A stretch of DNA of 15,557 nucleotides from Deltaproteobacteria bacterium (GTDB lineage: Bacteria; Desulfobacterota; Desulfobacteria; Desulfobacterales; Desulfobacteraceae): NCBI GenBank assembly GCA_019314105.1, contig JAFCZY010000007.1, positions 1-15,557 on the forward strand, read 5' to 3'. Made by a program: the position numbers and the translations under genes. Below the pieces are notes generated by a model. The model had not been told where the DNA came from. It saw only the letters and a program-made list of their open reading frames with translations, and did not search any database. Positions 1-7,434 of the stretch are shown piece by piece (within the stretch, counting starts at the first letter, position 1; the number at the start of each line of letters is the position of its first letter).

Positions 1-1
1 T

Positions 2-607
2 CCTGCGCCGTTTAACTTTGGTATTTTCCAGATTGCAGGCCGCTTTAAAGAGTTTAAACATGAATGGGAAAAAGAATATCTTGAATTGTGTAAAAATGTA
101 ACTTTCAGGCCAACATTTAATGATGACATGATTTATGGTAAAACGTTTCTTGAGATTGATACCAAACCTGAAATCGAAATTTATGAACTGGGTCATATCA
201 GTTACGTGTCCTGGCTTTTGGGAGAAAATCTTTTAAAACCACCCGTTCATCTCCAGTTTGTGTTCGGCCCCATGGTGGGATGGATGACCCCTTCGGTTAA
301 ACATCTGGTGTTGATTTATGATGAGGCAAAAGAAGTGCTTGGAGAAGAAAATTTTACCTGGTCGGTTGCAGCCGGTGGAAGATTCCAGATTCCCATCACC
401 ACGACTGCCATTGCAATGGGGGCACAGAATGTAAGAGTGGGGCTTGAAGACTCCATCTATGCAGGCAAAGGCATTATGGCAAAAGCAAGTGCGGATCAGG
501 TGAATATGATCAAACGGGTCGCCAAAGAAATGAGCCTTGAGCCGGCAACATCTGATGAGGCAAGACAAATTCTTGGATTAAAAGGGTTGGATAAAGTTAA
601 TTTTTAA
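2..607 (+). CDS. Beta-keto acid cleavage enzyme (BKACE, DUF849), C-terminal part
   Basis: The frame is open to the left edge, so the gene starts outside the window and only about 201 C-terminal residues are seen. BKACE enzymes are Zn-dependent and condense a beta-keto acid with acetyl-CoA, giving acetoacetate and a new CoA ester; the founding member cleaves 3-keto-5-aminohexanoate in lysine fermentation. Family hallmarks are visible: the motif VRVGLEDS (codons 431-454), whose Arg (434-436) and Glu (446-448) match the substrate-binding Arg and metal-ligand Glu of characterised members, and the upstream segment QFVFGPMVGW. The N-terminal Zn-binding His pair is outside the window. A TTG at 86 could be miscalled as a start, but the homologous sequence continues upstream of it. 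It lies 99 bases before an acyl-CoA ligase and a TRAP transporter, suggesting a shared catabolic route. The substrate cannot be read from the sequence. Family call is confident, specificity is not. Confidence 0.88.
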   Translation, partial: PAPFNFGIFQIAGRFKEFKHEWEKEYLELCKNVTFRPTFNDDMIYGKTFLEIDTKPEIEIYELGHISYVSWLLGENLLKPPVHLQFVFGPMVGWMTPSVKHLVLIYDEAKEVLGEENFTWSVAAGGRFQIPITTTAIAMGAQNVRVGLEDSIYAGKGIMAKASADQVNMIKRVAKEMSLEPATSDEARQILGLKGLDKVNF

Positions 608-706
608 AGTTTATAAGTAATAAGTATATAGTTGAGTAAAAAATATTAAAAAAGGGAGATATGAGGCAGGAAAAATAGTATTTATTAAAAATAAAGGAGA
701 ACATCA

Positions 707-2287
707 TTGAATTATTCAGGTTACGCTTCAATTCATGCTCGACATATTCCTGACAAGGTTTGCCTGATCGAACGAACCCCGGCTACGGGTCAAAGACGAT
801 CATTTACCTGGCAGGAATTTAACGGCGAGATCAATCGGACAGCCAACTTTTTGGCAAAAGAGCTTAAGGTTAAGCAGGGTGATTTTGTCATGCACCTTCA
901 GAAAGATTCGCTGGAATGGCTCGTGACATATTTTGCAATTATTCGGCTGGGGGCAGTAGTAGTCCCCTTGAACTTCCGGTTTGAAAGTTCTGATATCCTC
1001 TATGCGGCCGAAGTCTGCAACCCGAATGTATTTATTCTTGGGTCTGAATTTCTAGGAGTTGTCCAGCCTGCTCAAAAAGATCTTACCACCATTAAAAATT
1101 ATATCTGTGTGGGTGAAGATGTTCCGGATGACATGATCGCTTTTAAAAAAATTCAGGAATATCAGGATACTTCAAATGCACTCGTCGAAGTTGACAGGGA
1201 TCACGACCTTGCTATGATGTTCACTTCAGGTACTACGGGCAAACCCAAGCCCGTACTTCACACTCATTTTTCGATTAATAATACGGCCATTGGTAATGGC
1301 ATGACCTATTTCGTTCAAAAAGATGATAATTATTTATTCTTTTTACCTTTATATCATAGTGGCACCATGTTTTTATGGGCGCCTTTTTATGCCACCGGAG
1401 CTACTGGAACAATCATAAGGGATTTCCGGGACCCTAAATGGATCATTGAAGCCATTGCCGAGGAAAAATGCACGGATATGCTGTTTGTGGTACCCATTGG
1501 AATTGCTGTTCTCAATGCCATAGAAAAAGGGGATATTAATCTTTCTGATTATGACTTGTCGTCATGGAAATATATGGAAATCGGTGCTCAGCCCGTGCCA
1601 TTTGATATTATGAAGCTCCTTGTGGAAAAACTGCCCTGTGCCGTATCTAATATTTATGGTATTACAGAGGGTGGTGGTGGTGGATTGTTCAACCTGTATC
1701 CGGAAGATGTCCTTTCAAGGCCCGGTTCTATCGGGAAACCAACCTTTGGTGTTGAAGCAAAAATTGTGGGTCCCACAGGAGAGAATCTTCCCGATGACGA
1801 GGTGGGTGAACTGATATTCAGGACCCCCAGAATGATGCGGGAATATTATTCAAATCCGGAAAAAACGCAGGAAGCATTAAAAAATGGTTGGCTTTATACC
1901 GGGGATTTACTAAAGAGAGATAAAGACGGGTATTTTTACATTGTTGACCGAATGAAAGATATGGTGACCAGTGGCGGTGAAAACATCTTCCCTGTTGAAA
2001 TCGAAGATGCACTGATGGATCATCCCGATATAGATGATGTTGCCTGTATCGGATACCCGGATGACAGACTGGTGGAGATTGTTCTTGCAATCGTTCAAAT
2101 CAAAGAGGGCAGGCAGTTGAGTGAAGAAGAAGTGATCGAATTTGCAAAATCAAAGCTCTCCCTTTATAAGGTGCCGCGTAAGGTTATTTTTGATCAGATT
2201 CCCAGAAATCCTACCGGGAAGCTGATGAAACCCCAACTTCGGGAGAAATTTACTGGTAGAAAGGAGGCATTTAAAAAACTGGATTAA
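707..2287 (+). CDS. AMP-forming acyl-CoA synthetase/ligase (ANL superfamily)
   Basis: This 526-aa protein is of usual length for adenylate-forming acyl-CoA ligases, which activate a carboxylic acid with ATP and CoA to give acyl-CoA, AMP and PPi. Motifs occur in the expected order: phosphate-binding loop TSGTTGKPK (173-181), YGITE (317-321), YTGD (397-400, D400 contacts AMP ribose), the hinge DGYFYIVDR (R415), and the C-terminal PTGK with the putative catalytic K505. The start is a TTG at 707, supported by AAAGGAGA at 693-700 six bases upstream; no alternative start lies nearby. The E321 motif is followed by five glycines, four encoded by a GGT run. The neighbours, a BKACE enzyme upstream and a TRAP transporter 43 bases downstream, suggest it activates an imported acid or an intermediate of its breakdown. 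It could be a medium/long-chain fatty acid or aryl-CoA ligase; the sequence alone does not decide. Confidence 0.93.
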   Translation: MNYSGYASIHARHIPDKVCLIERTPATGQRRSFTWQEFNGEINRTANFLAKELKVKQGDFVMHLQKDSLEWLVTYFAIIRLGAVVVPLNFRFESSDILYAAEVCNPNVFILGSEFLGVVQPAQKDLTTIKNYICVGEDVPDDMIAFKKIQEYQDTSNALVEVDRDHDLAMMFTSGTTGKPKPVLHTHFSINNTAIGNGMTYFVQKDDNYLFFLPLYHSGTMFLWAPFYATGATGTIIRDFRDPKWIIEAIAEEKCTDMLFVVPIGIAVLNAIEKGDINLSDYDLSSWKYMEIGAQPVPFDIMKLLVEKLPCAVSNIYGITEGGGGGLFNLYPEDVLSRPGSIGKPTFGVEAKIVGPTGENLPDDEVGELIFRTPRMMREYYSNPEKTQEALKNGWLYTGDLLKRDKDGYFYIVDRMKDMVTSGGENIFPVEIEDALMDHPDIDDVACIGYPDDRLVEIVLAIVQIKEGRQLSEEEVIEFAKSKLSLYKVPRKVIFDQIPRNPTGKLMKPQLREKFTGRKEAFKKLD

Positions 2288-2330
2288 TAAATTTTTTATT
2301 AAACTTAACTCTTAAGAAAAGGAATTCAGT

Positions 2331-3407
2331 ATGAAACTTCGAACGTTTTTAGTATTATTGCTTGTTTTAATGGTTGGATCATTTATGTTCACAGCTCCGG
2401 TGTTTGCAAAAAAGGCACCCTCATTGGATAAGTGGAAACCTGATTTTGATCCATCAGGCGCAAAATACAAATGTATGGTTTCCAACGTATCAACTCCGGG
2501 TCTGGTGGGTACACTGGCCGGTTTTGAAATCCGCGATGAGGTCTGGAAACGGACAAATGGTCAGGTCTATGTAGATTTTAAACCCTATTCCATGCTGGGT
2601 GGCGAGGTGGAAGTACTGAACATGCTTCAAATGGGCGCTGTCCAGGGTATGGGAGTCAGCTCTGTGGCTTCGACAAATCTTGGTCCCAGATTTGGAATTG
2701 TGAACCTGCCGTTCCTTGTGAATTCTTTTGAAAAGCTTGATAAATTTATCAATAACACAAAGACGTTTAATCATTTTTTAATGGCAATGGATCATCAGGG
2801 TATTACCGGGCTTGATATTACCGGATATGGAAATTATGGATGGGCAACCACCATACCCGTTAGAAATATTGCAGATGCCAAAAAGGTAAAGTTCAGGATT
2901 GCAGAAGCGGCGGTTAATCAATTAAGCTACAGAAACTGGGGATTCAATCCTGTTTCCATGCCATGGCCTGATGTTCCGGTTGCGTTGAAACAGGGTGTTA
3001 TTACCGGTCTGGATCATACACTTACTGTCTGTAATGTAAGCAAAAAATTTGAAGTGGCAAAATATTTTACCCAGATTAACTATGCCCAGGGACTTTTTAT
3101 CTGGATCTTTAATAAAGCCTGGCTTGCAAAGCTTCCCGCTGATATAAGAGAGGCTTTTATTAGCAGTGTTCATGATGTTTGTGCAAAAAGTCGGATAAAA
3201 TCACTCACGGAAGAAAATACCAATATCGCAAAAGCAAAAGCAGCCGGTGTTGAATTTTTCAAGCTGTCTGATGCCGACATGGCAACTTTATTGGAACAAA
3301 GCAAGGGCGTATATGATAAATATGCACCTGAAATCAATAAGCTTTATCCTGGCGATACCTACAAACCGGCTGATTTCTTAAAAGAGGTTCAGGTATTGCT
3401 GCAATAA
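2331..3407 (+). CDS. dctP: TRAP transporter substrate-binding protein, DctP family
   Basis: A 358-aa periplasmic binding protein of a tripartite ATP-independent periplasmic transporter. Residues 1-26 form a clear signal peptide (positive start, long hydrophobic core, cleavage probably after VFA). The mature part has the DctP pattern: a segment on measuring sites and products (GGEVEVLNMLQMGAVQGMG), then LPFLVNSFEKL, then KFRIAE, whose Arg (residue 189) is placed like the carboxylate-binding arginine of this family. That points to an organic acid ligand. Start ATG 2331 has AAAAGGAA at 2317-2324. It is followed by dctQ (43 bases) and dctM, a complete P-Q-M set. The identity of the ligand is inferred only loosely from the CoA ligase and BKACE genes upstream. 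The symbol denotes the family, not a proven dicarboxylate specificity. Confidence 0.93.
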   Translation: MKLRTFLVLLLVLMVGSFMFTAPVFAKKAPSLDKWKPDFDPSGAKYKCMVSNVSTPGLVGTLAGFEIRDEVWKRTNGQVYVDFKPYSMLGGEVEVLNMLQMGAVQGMGVSSVASTNLGPRFGIVNLPFLVNSFEKLDKFINNTKTFNHFLMAMDHQGITGLDITGYGNYGWATTIPVRNIADAKKVKFRIAEAAVNQLSYRNWGFNPVSMPWPDVPVALKQGVITGLDHTLTVCNVSKKFEVAKYFTQINYAQGLFIWIFNKAWLAKLPADIREAFISSVHDVCAKSRIKSLTEENTNIAKAKAAGVEFFKLSDADMATLLEQSKGVYDKYAPEINKLYPGDTYKPADFLKEVQVLLQ

Positions 3408-3450
3408 GTTAATTGTTGATTGATAACAACCATTTAACAGGACTTGGTTT

Positions 3451-3942
3451 ATGCTTGGGAAATTTTTAAAAAAATTAGATACCATTGTCACCCATATTGA
3501 AGAATGGACGCTTTTTATTATTGTAATGGCAGCACTTTTATCTCTTTTTGCCAACGTTGTCTTAAGGTATGGGTTTAACTACACCCTTGCCTGGAGTGAA
3601 GAACTGGTGCGTATCGTCATTATCTATTCAACATTTGTGGGTGCCAGTGTGGCAGTCAAGCAAAGGGCAATGATTAAAATCGATGCAGTTGTCCAGATCT
3701 TTCCCAGGCTTAAACCCGGATTGACATTTTATTCCAATATACTGATGCTCGTTTTTGCCGGCATGATGGTTTACTATGGGTATAAAATGACCCACCTGCA
3801 GTATTTGACAAACCAGAAAACGATCATCATGCAGATTCCTCTTGTCGTTATATATACCATCATGCCTGTAATGGGTGTGATGGTATTTATCAGGACGATT
3901 CAGGTAATGATTCAAGATTTTCGAACAAGCCACCCGAAATAG
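3451..3942 (+). CDS. dctQ: TRAP transporter small permease, DctQ family
   Basis: This 163-aa membrane protein has four predicted transmembrane segments (roughly 20-42, 51-70, 92-113, 130-152), the standard DctQ topology and length. The family hallmark WSEE is present at 48-51 (NYTLAWSEELVR). DctQ forms the smaller membrane part of a TRAP transporter, binding the large permease DctM; together they use an ion gradient (usually Na+) to import the ligand delivered by DctP. Start ATG 3451 has a modest AGGA upstream. It sits between dctP and dctM, 18 bases before dctM, so co-transcription is very likely. Confidence 0.93.
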   Translation: MLGKFLKKLDTIVTHIEEWTLFIIVMAALLSLFANVVLRYGFNYTLAWSEELVRIVIIYSTFVGASVAVKQRAMIKIDAVVQIFPRLKPGLTFYSNILMLVFAGMMVYYGYKMTHLQYLTNQKTIIMQIPLVVIYTIMPVMGVMVFIRTIQVMIQDFRTSHPK

Positions 3943-3960
3943 ATAAAAAGGCTTATTTTC

Positions 3961-5253
3961 ATGCATATCAGCGACTTGATTATTCTATGTGTTCTCCTGG
4001 GGTTTATGACAACGTATATCCCTGTTTTTTTATCCTTGTTTTTTACAGCAACCATTGGGTTTGTTGCGTTCCTTGATATCCCTCCCGACCTGCTGGCACA
4101 GACGCTTTTCCGGAGTCTTGATAAATTTACACTGGTTGTGGTCCTGTTCTTTATCCTTTGCGGTAATATCATGAGCAAAGGAAAAATGATTGAAAAACTG
4201 ATCAACCTTGCCAATGCCCTGGTCAGCTGGCTGCCCGGCGGTCTTGGTATGGCCGGAGTCATTGGCTGCGGGCTGTTTGGTGCTATTTCAGGATCCACGG
4301 TTGCTACAGTGGTTGCCCTTGGCGGATTCATGATTCCAGCCCTTATCAAGAACGGGTATGATGAAAACTACACTTTGGGCCTCATGACCACGTCACCAAA
4401 CCTCGGGGTTATTATTCCGCCCAGTATCAGTATGATCTTTTATTCCATGATCAGCAATGTGTCTTTGGAAGGGCTTTTTATGACAGGGCTTATTCCAGGT
4501 GTCCTTATTATTATCTGTGTCTGTCTTTATACCTGGCTTCTTTACAGAAAAAGAACGGATATCCACAGATTACCTGCCCCGAATTTTAAAGAGCTGTATG
4601 CTATCTTAAAGGAAGGATTCTGGGCAATCATGCTCATTGTTATTATTTTCGGCGGTATTTTTTCCGGAATGTTTACAGCCAATGAAGCCGCGGTCGTTGC
4701 GTGTGTGTATGCGTTTCTGGTTGAGTTTTTTATTTTCAAGTCCATGGGGTTTAAAGTCGTAAAAGAAATCACTGTCAGTTCTGCTGTCACCAGCGCCACC
4801 TTGCTTCTGATTGTGGCATCTGCGACTTGTTTTGGTCGATATCTGACCTTTGAGAATATTCCCAACAGAGTGGCGGAAATTGTTGTGGCCAGTATTCAAT
4901 CTCCTATTGTTTTCTTACTGGCTATGAACATCCTGCTGCTCATTATCGGTATGTTCATGGATATTATTTCCGCAACATTGATATTGGGTCCCGTATTCCT
5001 GCCATTGCTCGGCCCTTTTAATGTCGATCCTATGCATTTCGGGCTCATCATGACCGTAAACCTTGCCATTGGGTACTGCACACCGCCTATGGGGGTGAGT
5101 CTGTTTATTACGGGAGCGCTGGCAAAAAGGGATATTATTTATGTCTCAAGGGCGGTAATGCCGTTTCTGGCGATTCAGATCGGGGTACTTTTCTTTTTGA
5201 CATACTTTCCTGAAGTTGTCCTCTTTTTGCCCAGGCTTTTGGGATATTTATAA
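3961..5253 (+). CDS. dctM: TRAP transporter large permease, DctM family
   Basis: A 430-aa polytopic inner-membrane protein with about 12 hydrophobic segments, the usual length for DctM, the ion-coupled transport subunit of TRAP systems. The typical conserved core is visible: FGAISGSTVATVVALGGFMIP, then GYDENYTLGLMTTSPNLG, IIPPSISMIFY, and late in the protein FMDIISATLILGPVFLPLL followed by AIGYCTPPMGVSLFI. Start ATG 3961 is preceded by AAAAAGG. It is the last gene of the + strand cluster BKACE-ligase-dctPQM; a strong hairpin starts 32 bases after its stop. Confidence 0.95.
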   Translation: MHISDLIILCVLLGFMTTYIPVFLSLFFTATIGFVAFLDIPPDLLAQTLFRSLDKFTLVVVLFFILCGNIMSKGKMIEKLINLANALVSWLPGGLGMAGVIGCGLFGAISGSTVATVVALGGFMIPALIKNGYDENYTLGLMTTSPNLGVIIPPSISMIFYSMISNVSLEGLFMTGLIPGVLIIICVCLYTWLLYRKRTDIHRLPAPNFKELYAILKEGFWAIMLIVIIFGGIFSGMFTANEAAVVACVYAFLVEFFIFKSMGFKVVKEITVSSAVTSATLLLIVASATCFGRYLTFENIPNRVAEIVVASIQSPIVFLLAMNILLLIIGMFMDIISATLILGPVFLPLLGPFNVDPMHFGLIMTVNLAIGYCTPPMGVSLFITGALAKRDIIYVSRAVMPFLAIQIGVLFFLTYFPEVVLFLPRLLGYL

Positions 5254-5284
5254 AGAAAGCCAAAGTTTGTGCCAACAGCCTGAT

Positions 5285-5338
5285 AACAGGAACCGGGATT
5301 CAAGAAAGATCAATCTCTCTTGAATCCCGGTTCCTGTT
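5285..5338. terminator. Strong bidirectional terminator hairpin between convergent genes
   Basis: A perfect 21-bp inverted repeat (5285-5305 with 5318-5338) encloses a 12-base loop. It lies between dctM on + and the response regulator gene on -, which ends at 5351. The stem carries the GC-rich core AACCGGGATTC. The trailing T-run is short on both sides (TGTTTA on +), so efficiency is uncertain, but position and symmetry fit a shared terminator or 3'-end stabilising hairpin. Confidence 0.75.
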
Positions 5339-5350
5339 TAACATGTGTGT

Positions 5351-5908
5351 CTATACCCCTTTATCGATGATCTTCTTATCGTGTAACAGTCTCTCCTGGA
5401 TACCCCTTGAGACTTCCCAGTTTTTCTCAAAGTCATTCCAGAAATCTTTGTTGTCATTTTTCCAGCCTTTTCCAAATCGCTGGTTAAAATGATTCCCCAG
5501 TTTTTCAAACAGAAGTTTCCATGTGGGTTTACCATCATTATGCGCGCCTAAAAGTTCATTGATTAATGAGTCAAGGTCACTTAAATGCTCTTTTGAAAGA
5601 TAGGAAATAGCGCCTTTTTTAATGGATTCCATCAGGGATTCCGGGTTTAATGAATTGGCCGTCAGCATGATGGCAGGAATATCTCTTTTTACACATTCTT
5701 CTAAAAGCTTAATCCCGTTGACGCCCATGATGTCGAGGATAGCAAGATCATATTGGGTATTAAGAATTTTTTGGGAAGCAGTTTCGTAGTCCTGGGCAAT
5801 GTCTACCTTTGCGATATCCAGAATTTCCTGTATGGTTTCAATGACGTCCCATTCATCGTCAACAGCCAGTATATGTTTGTCTTTGAGAAAAGAATCAGTT
5901 TGGGTCAT
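5351..5908 (-). CDS. Stand-alone response regulator with unassigned C-terminal tail
   Basis: This 185-aa protein starts with a CheY-like receiver domain (about 11-123). The acidic pair D17-D18, phospho-acceptor D59 (in LAILDIMG), T83 and K106 are all present, so it should accept a phosphoryl group from a histidine kinase. The remaining ~62 residues are rich in Trp, Phe, Lys and Asn (W130, W149, W157, W164) and contain no helix-turn-helix, GGDEF or other output domain I recognise. The start ATG 5906-5908 is chosen because AAGGAGA (5915-5921) lies six bases upstream; a longer frame from TTG at 5926 would overlap that ribosome site. No kinase gene lies next to it. A dyad at 5931-5947 sits just upstream. 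The output mechanism is unknown; protein-protein signalling or RNA binding are possible. Confidence 0.88.
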   Translation of the reverse strand: MTQTDSFLKDKHILAVDDEWDVIETIQEILDIAKVDIAQDYETASQKILNTQYDLAILDIMGVNGIKLLEECVKRDIPAIMLTANSLNPESLMESIKKGAISYLSKEHLSDLDSLINELLGAHNDGKPTWKLLFEKLGNHFNQRFGKGWKNDNKDFWNDFEKNWEVSRGIQERLLHDKKIIDKGV

Positions 5909-5914
5909 TTTTTT

Positions 5915-5921
5915 TCTCCTT
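5915..5921 (-). promoter_or_regulatory. Shine-Dalgarno site fixing the response regulator start
   Basis: Read on the - strand this is AAGGAGA, six bases before ATG 5908. It selects that ATG over the TTG at 5926, whose frame would run through the site itself. Confidence 0.8.
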
Positions 5922-5930
5922 ATCAAAATA

Positions 5931-5966
5931 TGGTTATACCCTAACCAAAGCAGGGTGAAAAGTCAA
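5931..5966 (-). promoter_or_regulatory. Putative promoter and operator-like dyad of the response regulator gene
   Basis: On the - strand TTGACT (5961-5966) is a good -35 match. Seventeen bases on comes TAGGGT (5938-5943), a poor -10; TATAAC lies four bases further. The -10 area is overlapped by a perfect dyad TGGTTA-N5-TAACCA (5931-5947), which could bind a dimeric regulator. The dyad is plain in the sequence; the promoter call is tentative. Confidence 0.4.
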
Positions 5967-6048
5967 GCTATTACAGGCGTTAAGTTGGGGTATGATTGCG
6001 ATGAATCCAATCAACGATTCCCTTGCAACCAGTGATCTTTACGTCAGT

Positions 6049-7215
6049 CTAGAATAATTCCAATTGCCTGTCTTTTTTCCGGGTGGCAGATTGAGGACTT
6101 TCTATCTTTTCAAGATCGGAACATTTTTTTTCTATTCCGGGCTTATCCCATTCCAGGCAGAATGCCGGTTGGGGATGGTCACAATAATCGACTCTCATTG
6201 TGTGGGGCTTTACCTTTTTAATGGCGGTTAATTCATTTAATACCAGTTCTTTTTCCTGATTGGTTATGACAGGAAATCCATAGGGGGTGTTTTTATGCTT
6301 TAAGGGGTTGCCTGATTCTATTCTCTCATTTACAAAAAGAATGTGTTTCTTTAATCTGTTCTCCATATAAAGGTTAGCTAAATCAATAATATCATCTTTA
6401 ATTTTAAGGATAGCGTCATAAAGATTATGATCAATTTCACATCCGATGGAGTTCCTGGCAGAAGCCATGGCGGCAGCCATGGTGGTTCCGGTGCCAAGAA
6501 ACGGGTCAAGAACTGTGTCGCCTTTCACTGAGTACATATTGATCAGTCGAAGGGCCAGTTCAAACGGGAATGCACCGCTTCTGCTTCTGGAAGCCTTATC
6601 AAGCAACCCCTGGCGGCTTCCTTTAATATCAAACCAGATGTCCGAGAAAAATAGATTTCTTTCTTCCCAGAATATGGCGCTCTGTCGCCGGTTTATTTTT
6701 TCAGGATCATTTTCAAATTCACGCTTGCCGCCTTTTCTTACAATCAGAATATATTCGTGCTCCAGGGTGACATAAGCACCTGCCGGCAGCATACCCGACC
6801 CCATGAATTTATTGGGGGCATTGGTCTGTTTTCTCCAGATAATTTCAGGCAGGGCTGTAAAGCCAATTTTGACAAGATAGTGAAGAATTCTTGCATGGTT
6901 TGGATAAACCGCAAAATTTGACTTGAGAGTTCTTGTGGCATCTCCGATATTAATGCAGGCAAACCCCCCGTTTTTTAAAACTCTGAATGTCTCATCCCAC
7001 ACATAATCCAAGGATTTATGCATGAGTTCAAATGCTTTATTCCCGTTCTGTCTGGCAATTGCCTTTCCAATGGATTCATTTTGTTTTAAAAAGATGTCAT
7101 CCCACATTTCAATCATGGGATAGGGGGGTGATGTGACGATAAGGTTAACACTGTTGGATGGGATTTGGTCAAGCTTGTTTGAATTTTGAAAAAAAAGTTG
7201 ATGTGTTGTTTCCAT
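6049..7215 (-). CDS. Site-specific DNA methyltransferase, class beta, probable N4-cytosine
   Basis: This 388-aa protein has the catalytic motif IV TSPPY at 28-32, followed by the SAM-binding motif I DPFLGTGTT at 237-245 and then GCEID. The order IV before I defines class beta of amino-methyltransferases. TSPPY, rather than DPPY, is typical of enzymes making N4-methylcytosine, so the product is probably m4C; N6-adenine cannot be excluded. The region between them (about 90-220) would hold the target recognition part. No restriction endonuclease, specificity subunit or Vsr-like gene is adjacent, so it appears to be an orphan methyltransferase. The C-terminal ~90 residues (Lys/Glu-rich, ending DRQLELF) are outside the catalytic core. 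It is transcribed divergently from the following + strand genes across only 33 bases. Recognition sequence cannot be predicted. Confidence 0.92.
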   Translation of the reverse strand: METTHQLFFQNSNKLDQIPSNSVNLIVTSPPYPMIEMWDDIFLKQNESIGKAIARQNGNKAFELMHKSLDYVWDETFRVLKNGGFACINIGDATRTLKSNFAVYPNHARILHYLVKIGFTALPEIIWRKQTNAPNKFMGSGMLPAGAYVTLEHEYILIVRKGGKREFENDPEKINRRQSAIFWEERNLFFSDIWFDIKGSRQGLLDKASRSRSGAFPFELALRLINMYSVKGDTVLDPFLGTGTTMAAAMASARNSIGCEIDHNLYDAILKIKDDIIDLANLYMENRLKKHILFVNERIESGNPLKHKNTPYGFPVITNQEKELVLNELTAIKKVKPHTMRVDYCDHPQPAFCLEWDKPGIEKKCSDLEKIESPQSATRKKDRQLELF

Positions 7216-7248
7216 ATGTGATTTCTTTTTCCTGCTTAATAATTTAAG

Positions 7249-7434
7249 ATGAGCCGCAACCGCCGCCTCAATTTTGAAAATAATAAAATCGGGCCTGAAT
7301 ATAGCAACCTTATGGGTGTTTGTACATGGTTTTTCAAGGATAAAAAGATTGACGATGAAAGAGTGAAATTATATGGTGAAATTGTTTTAATCTGGCATGA
7401 ATATTTTTATAATAAGAATGATAGGTCAAATTGA
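7249..7434 (+). CDS. Small hypothetical protein upstream of pgeF
   Basis: A 61-aa frame from ATG 7249 encodes a basic/aromatic polypeptide with no motif I recognise (for example VCTWFFKDKKIDDERVKLY and IVLIWHEYFY). No transmembrane segment or signal peptide is evident. The ribosome site is weak (TTTAAG). Its stop TGA (7432-7434) overlaps the start codons available to pgeF (TTG 7431, ATG 7434), which would allow translational coupling and argues that it is real. It starts 33 bases from the divergent methyltransferase gene. The alternative is that this stretch is merely the pgeF leader; confidence is moderate. Confidence 0.5.
   Translation: MSRNRRLNFENNKIGPEYSNLMGVCTWFFKDKKIDDERVKLYGEIVLIWHEYFYNKNDRSN

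Noticed and set aside
3412..3428. TTGTT...AACAA hairpin between dctP and dctQ
   Set aside because: Five AT-rich pairs only; too weak to call as a regulatory structure.
3912..4349. 145-aa open frame on the - strand over dctM
   Set aside because: It lies wholly over strongly conserved dctQ/dctM coding sequence in another frame, has proline/arginine-rich low-quality composition and no ribosome site.
5909..5926. Longer start (TTG 5926) for the response regulator
   Set aside because: The codons would run through the AAGGAGA ribosome site of the ATG at 5908.
5993..6013. TGATTG...CAATCA inverted repeat as terminator of the methyltransferase gene
   Set aside because: Only six base pairs, nine-base loop and no T-run after it on the - strand.
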